From assembly GCA_964468375.1 (NCBI GenBank), contig CAYXUW010000096.1:1-8682 (forward strand): a DNA stretch of 8,682 nucleotides. Reading direction: 5' to 3'. Every line of letters begins with the position of its first letter. Position 1 is the stretch's first letter. Under the pieces are notes generated by a model that saw only the letters and a program-made list of their open reading frames with translations, was not told where the DNA came from and did not search any database. Below, in pieces: positions 5,415 through 8,682 of the stretch. This DNA is from CAYXUW01 sp964468375. GTDB taxonomy: Bacteria > Planctomycetota > Phycisphaerae > Sedimentisphaerales > Anaerobacaceae. A program made the position numbers and the translations under genes.

Positions 5415-6803
5415 ATGCGGGACAGACAAAAACAACTACTGCAACGGATTGAGCACCTGCTCGAAGCCAACGACTCTCAAGCTCTGGGCAAGCTGCTCAA
5501 TAAGCAGCGGACAAGCGTCCTTGCCGAAGTCGTGGAACTTCTTGATAACGAGCAAAGACGCATCATCTTTAATGTTCTGGACAAGTCGATATCAGCCGAG
5601 GTTCTGGAAAAAGTAAACGAAGCCGTCCGGGCCGAAATCTTCGACCTGCTCAGAGAAGATGAGATAAAAGACATCGTCGCCGAGCTCGACCTCGACGATG
5701 CCGCTGACCTGCTGGCCGAATTGCCCGAGGAAATAAGCCAGAAAGTTATAATCAGCATTAAACCCGCCGACGCCGCCAAGATTAGAAAATTGATGAGCTA
5801 CTCCGAAGATTCTGCCGGTGGAATTATGGACCCCGTCGTAATAAGCGTCCCCGAAGACGCCACCGTCGCAGAAGCAATCAGTAAAATCCGCACCGCCGAG
5901 CTCGATGAGGATTTCTATTCTGTTTACATTGTTGATAAGACCGGACGGTTCCTCGGAGACGTCCGTATTCGTCTACTGCTCACTAAACCCGAGGATACCA
6001 AAATAAGAACACTCATAGACCCGGATACCATTTACGCTACCGCCGATGATGACCAGGAGGTTGTTAAAAATATTTTCGACAAAAACGACCTGATTGTAGC
6101 TCCTGTTCTTGACAACAACCATAAGCTAATCGGCCGAATCACCGCAGACCGCATTATTGAGGTCGCAGGCGAAGAAGCCGCCGAGGACCTCTATACTATG
6201 GCCGGCACAGACCCGGATGAACTCGACAAAGTCTCCGTCTTCCACGCCGCTCGCATCAGAATGACTTGGCTTTTCCCCGCCCTTCTCGGAACTGTTGTTA
6301 CCGCTCTGGTTCTGATGCTTTTTAATAAAAAATTCGACTTCGAAAATTTAGCTGTAACTTACACTGCCGCAGTCGCTTTTGTGCCGATGATTGCCGCCAT
6401 CAGCGGCAACGCGGGCCTGCAAACTTCTACAATTGTAGTCTGTGGCCTCGCTGCGGGAAACTTGGCTGCGAGAAAATTAAGCCAAGTCTTTATGCGTGAA
6501 GTCCGCGTCGCCCTACTTGTAGCTATTAGTTGCGGGATAATCGGCGGTATCGCCTGTGCATTTCTGCCTTATATGCTCGGAAATTCTGATAGCTTTACCA
6601 GCAATTTCCAAATCGTATTGGCCTTTGCACTCGGAATGTTTTCGGCGATAATGGTCGCTACAACTCTCGGGTTATTTCTGCCTTTTCTCTTCCGTAGAGT
6701 TGGTATCGACCCCGCCATAAGTTCAGGACCCTTGGTTACGACCGCAAATGATTCGATAAGCGTCGCAATTTATATGACGCTGACTCTATTATTGGTAGGA
6801 TAG
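5415..6803 (+). CDS. mgtE: MgtE family magnesium channel/transporter
   Basis: A complete 462-residue MgtE, which admits Mg2+ through the cytoplasmic membrane and is gated by intracellular Mg2+. The order of domains is standard: a helical N domain (about 5-130, with the acidic helix repeats LDLDDAADLLAELPEE at 91-106), a pair of CBS domains (about 137-257, opened by SAGGIMDPVV at 133-142), a connecting plug helix (about 258-283) and five membrane helices (about 284-461). Pore signatures are PMIAAISGNAGLQTSTI (324-340) and GIDPAISSGPLVTTANDSIS (430-449). The Asp of the IDPA motif, Asp432, corresponds to the pore Mg2+-binding Asp known in the family. AGAGGT (5403-5408), six bases before the ATG, fixes the start and lies in a small hairpin. 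Its neighbours are not functionally related, and it appears to be a single-gene unit, divergent from the secreted-protein gene. Confidence 0.96.
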   Translation: MRDRQKQLLQRIEHLLEANDSQALGKLLNKQRTSVLAEVVELLDNEQRRIIFNVLDKSISAEVLEKVNEAVRAEIFDLLREDEIKDIVAELDLDDAADLLAELPEEISQKVIISIKPADAAKIRKLMSYSEDSAGGIMDPVVISVPEDATVAEAISKIRTAELDEDFYSVYIVDKTGRFLGDVRIRLLLTKPEDTKIRTLIDPDTIYATADDDQEVVKNIFDKNDLIVAPVLDNNHKLIGRITADRIIEVAGEEAAEDLYTMAGTDPDELDKVSVFHAARIRMTWLFPALLGTVVTALVLMLFNKKFDFENLAVTYTAAVAFVPMIAAISGNAGLQTSTIVVCGLAAGNLAARKLSQVFMREVRVALLVAISCGIIGGIACAFLPYMLGNSDSFTSNFQIVLAFALGMFSAIMVATTLGLFLPFLFRRVGIDPAISSGPLVTTANDSISVAIYMTLTLLLVG

Positions 6804-6879
6804 TCCATTGCTTCCGATTTTGTGATATATTCCTCTTGGTTTGTGCCGAAAAAACGGTAATATTATTCGGACGTTGGGG

Positions 6880-6907
6880 TTGACATTTTGCTTCTGGACA
6901 CTATAAT
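6880..6907 (+). promoter_or_regulatory. Consensus sigma70-type promoter of the pilT operon
   Basis: TTGACA (6880-6885) and TATAAT (6902-6907) both match consensus perfectly and are separated by 16 bases. Transcription should begin near 6914 and give a leader of about 125 bases before the pilT start at 7040. It is the only strong promoter seen in the window. Between the mgtE stop and this site (6804-6879) I see no convincing terminator, only a short CCG-AAAAAA-CGG inverted repeat at 6848-6859. Confidence 0.8.
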
Positions 6908-6957
6908 GTATTTATGTAAGGGTTTGTTTTTACAAATCTTAGTATCGAAAAAATATT

Positions 6958-6975
6958 GCTCCGGCAAACCGGAGC
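6958..6975. repeat. Perfect 7-bp inverted repeat (hairpin) in the pilT leader
   Basis: GCTCCGG, loop CAAA, CCGGAGC form a GC-rich stem with a four-base loop, about 45-60 bases into the predicted transcript. On the plus strand no T run follows, so it is not a terminator for the pilT operon. On the minus strand it is followed by AATATTTTTT, which resembles an intrinsic terminator for antisense transcripts. It could equally be an mRNA-stabilising leader structure or one copy of a dispersed REP-like repeat; one window cannot tell. Confidence 0.65.
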
Positions 6976-7039
6976 TAAACAGTAAATCAGCCAGCGGTGA
7001 GATAGTTGGTTTATAAACTTTGAGGCACGAGCACTAACA

Positions 7040-8173
7040 ATGACCACGGAACAACCTACGAGTAAAAGCCCGAATGCTAAAAGCGAGCCGGCATTAAATA
7101 AGTTTTTTAAGGTTGCTGTAAAAACGCAGGCGAGCGATTTGCATCTCAAGGTCGGACAACACCCTAAGTTACGCATACAGCAACAGTTGAAGGACACTAC
7201 CGGTGAAGTAATGACCGAAGAGCTGATAGAGAAAATGGTCTTTGAGATACTCACTCCGGTGCAGAAACAATCTTTCCTTGATGCTGGCACCATCGATTTT
7301 GCCTATGAAATTGGAAGTGAGATTCGATTCAGAGTAAACATATTTCGTCAGCGAAATATGATTAGTCTTGCGGCGAGGCGGGTAAATACCGAATTGTTAC
7401 CGTTTGAGACTTTGAATTTACCACCAATATTGACAAAAATCTGCGATAGTAAACAGGGTTTGGTGCTTGCAGTTGGTCCTACAGGCTGTGGTAAAACAAC
7501 AACAATTGTGTCGATGATCGATTACATAAACCGCAACCGTTCCTGTCACGTAATTACAATCGAAGACCCTATCGAATATCTTATTAAGGACAAAAAAGCA
7601 ATCATATCCCAGAGGGAAATTGGTATCGATACGGAGAGTTTTGAGCAAGCCTTAAAATATCTGATGCGTCAGGATCCTGATGTAATCTGCATCGCCGAAA
7701 TGCGCGATGCCAAAAGCATATCAGCAGGAATGAAAGCTGCGGAAACAGGTCATCTTGTTTTTGGAACAATGCACTCAGCGAGCGCATCACATGCCGTGCA
7801 GAGGCTGTTAGACCTTTTCCCGGAAAAGGAAAGAGGCTTGGCGAGACAAACCTTAAGTTTAACTTTAAGAGCCATCATTGCTCAGGTATTAATGCCTTCT
7901 ATTAAGGAGGGGACAGACAGAATACCGGGGGTAGAAATTCTTCTTGCTAATCCCGCGGTCAGAAAGCTTATTGCCGAGGGCCGCGAAGCCGACCTGCCGA
8001 GTGTTATAAGAAGCTCGCAGGAAGAAGGTATGCAGGATATTACAGATAACCTCACCAAGTTGATAATGGACGGAAGTATAGAACCTAAGGAAGCATATAA
8101 GTATGCACCGAATGTGGAAGAGTTAAAAATGGCATTAAAGGGTATTAGGGCCGACACAAGTGGTCTCCTTTGA
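7040..8173 (+). CDS. pilT: PilT family type IV pilus retraction ATPase
   Basis: A 377-residue cytoplasmic hexameric ATPase of the secretion superfamily, expected to disassemble type IV pilus filaments and drive twitching or DNA uptake. After a polar leader (1-18) comes the N-terminal domain with SDLHLKVGQHPKLRI (32-46). The ATPase domain shows Walker A GPTGCGKT (146-153; Cys where Ser is commonest), the Asp box TIEDPIEY (173-180), Walker B DPDVICIAEMRD (212-223) and the His box TGHLVFGTMHSASA (236-249). AVRKLIAEGRE (306-316) matches the AIRNLIRE motif diagnostic of PilT over PilB, and the C-terminus keeps the usual MQ...LTKL...G.I...EA pattern. No good ribosome-binding site precedes ATG 7040; the nearest GAGG (7022-7025) is 14 bases away. 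TTA and TTG Leu codons are more frequent than in mgtE. The next ATPase gene follows after 30 bases. Confidence 0.93.
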   Translation: MTTEQPTSKSPNAKSEPALNKFFKVAVKTQASDLHLKVGQHPKLRIQQQLKDTTGEVMTEELIEKMVFEILTPVQKQSFLDAGTIDFAYEIGSEIRFRVNIFRQRNMISLAARRVNTELLPFETLNLPPILTKICDSKQGLVLAVGPTGCGKTTTIVSMIDYINRNRSCHVITIEDPIEYLIKDKKAIISQREIGIDTESFEQALKYLMRQDPDVICIAEMRDAKSISAGMKAAETGHLVFGTMHSASASHAVQRLLDLFPEKERGLARQTLSLTLRAIIAQVLMPSIKEGTDRIPGVEILLANPAVRKLIAEGREADLPSVIRSSQEEGMQDITDNLTKLIMDGSIEPKEAYKYAPNVEELKMALKGIRADTSGLL

Positions 8174-8203
8174 CTTTAATTTGCTATTTTAAACGGAGTT
8201 TTT

Positions 8204-8682
8204 ATGACGGATTTATTTATGGCCTCTGCTGAGTATGGCGGCTACATATCTATAGTTAAATTCCTTCTCTTTCTGCTTTTCTTTTTTCCCTGGCTGGCGC
8301 TGGTAAATTGGGTACATCAGGATGCCAAAACCGTCGGAACCAACGAAATCTCATGGACAGCCGTTGTCTTCGGCGCGGGAGCCGTTGCAGCGATAGTTTG
8401 GCTGCTTACCCCCGTTTTTATCATCGGAATGCTGTTCTACCTGATTGCTGTGGCAGCTACGTCTGTCGGTTATGTAATGCATCGCAATCCCAAAGTTCCG
8501 GAATTTAACCGCGTCCTCACGGCAGAGCACATAAAAGGATTGTTAACCAGCAAAGAAAAGAAAATCGAGGCCCTCGAAACCTTACTTTTCATAACAGCAA
8601 ATGACAATGAAGTCCCTGTCCCTAAACCAAAAACACCCGAATTCTTCGGCTATAGAACCGCCTATGACATCCTCAATGATGC
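8204..8682 (+). CDS. Membrane-anchored N-terminus of a probable GspE/PilB-type assembly ATPase (partial)
   Basis: The frame opens at ATG 8204 with GGAG (8195-8198) five bases upstream and runs off the right edge after 159 codons. The product starts MTDLFMASAEYGGYISIVKF and has three hydrophobic segments (about 15-36, 51-68, 70-91). A basic cytoplasmic stretch follows (HRNPKVPEFNRVLTAEHI, 93-110), then TPEFFGYRTAYDILND (144-159) at the cut. I associate this layout with planctomycete proteins annotated as GspE/PulE-type ATPases, in which the ATPase domain follows such a membrane anchor; the window ends before any Walker motif, so that part is inference. Its place 30 bases after pilT supports a pilus or type II secretion role: this would be the extension/assembly motor paired with the PilT retraction motor. 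Alternatives are another membrane protein of the same operon. Confidence 0.6.
   Translation, partial: MTDLFMASAEYGGYISIVKFLLFLLFFFPWLALVNWVHQDAKTVGTNEISWTAVVFGAGAVAAIVWLLTPVFIIGMLFYLIAVAATSVGYVMHRNPKVPEFNRVLTAEHIKGLLTSKEKKIEALETLLFITANDNEVPVPKPKTPEFFGYRTAYDILND

Noticed and set aside
6848..6859. CCG-AAAAAA-CGG as a terminator after mgtE
   Set aside because: The stem has only three pairs and no T run follows on the plus strand.
8308..8508. Plus-strand 66-residue frame near the right edge
   Set aside because: It is out of frame with, and inside, the well-supported partial gene starting at 8204, which has a good ribosome-binding site and coherent membrane segments.

Overview
The window looks like chromosomal DNA of a planctomycete, most likely a Phycisphaerae-type lineage. 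This is judged from protein style only: a type II/IV secretion-like ATPase with its own N-terminal membrane anchor, small C-x-C-G ... C-P-x-C zinc ribbons on the tails of membrane proteases, and a secreted protein of a kind I associate with this phylum. The genus cannot be fixed. Apart from the two genes cut by the window edges, every gene is intact. I see no insertion sequence, tRNA, rRNA, CRISPR array or phage gene, and no gap between genes exceeds about 250 bases.

Layout. (1) 1-1312, plus strand: the last 50 codons of a probable L-fucose/L-arabinose isomerase-type protein, then a galactose mutarotase (galM) carrying a lipoprotein-like export signal. (2) 1372-3253, plus strand: lemA followed by an HtpX-like M48 membrane metalloprotease with an added C-terminal zinc ribbon. 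(3) 3278-4300, minus strand and tail-to-tail with the M48 gene: a rhomboid-family membrane protein with Cys at the usual catalytic Ser position, Arg at a usual active-site His position, a long charged linker and the same type of zinc ribbon. (4) 4520-5161, minus strand: a secreted protein of unknown function. (5) 5415-6803, plus strand: a complete MgtE magnesium channel/transporter. (6) 7040 to the end, plus strand: a PilT-type retraction ATPase, then the membrane-anchored N-terminus of a probable GspE/PilB-type assembly ATPase that runs off the window. A perfect sigma70-type promoter (TTGACA, 16 bases, TATAAT) and a long leader with a hairpin precede this pair.

How the genes may work together. 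The isomerase and GalM fit a sugar-utilisation operon. LemA with an M48 protease is a recurring bacterial pair linked to envelope quality control, and the convergent rhomboid-like protein shares its zinc-ribbon tail, so both may dock to a common partner (inference). The rhomboid-like gene and the secreted-protein gene have upstream regions with three similar blocks in the same order and orientation, which suggests co-regulation. PilT and the anchored ATPase point to a type IV pilus or type II secretion machine encoded beyond the right edge.

The least ordinary items are the altered active site of the rhomboid-like protein, the zinc ribbon shared by two unrelated membrane proteases, and the paired promoter architecture. 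I do not see a clearly new multi-gene system.
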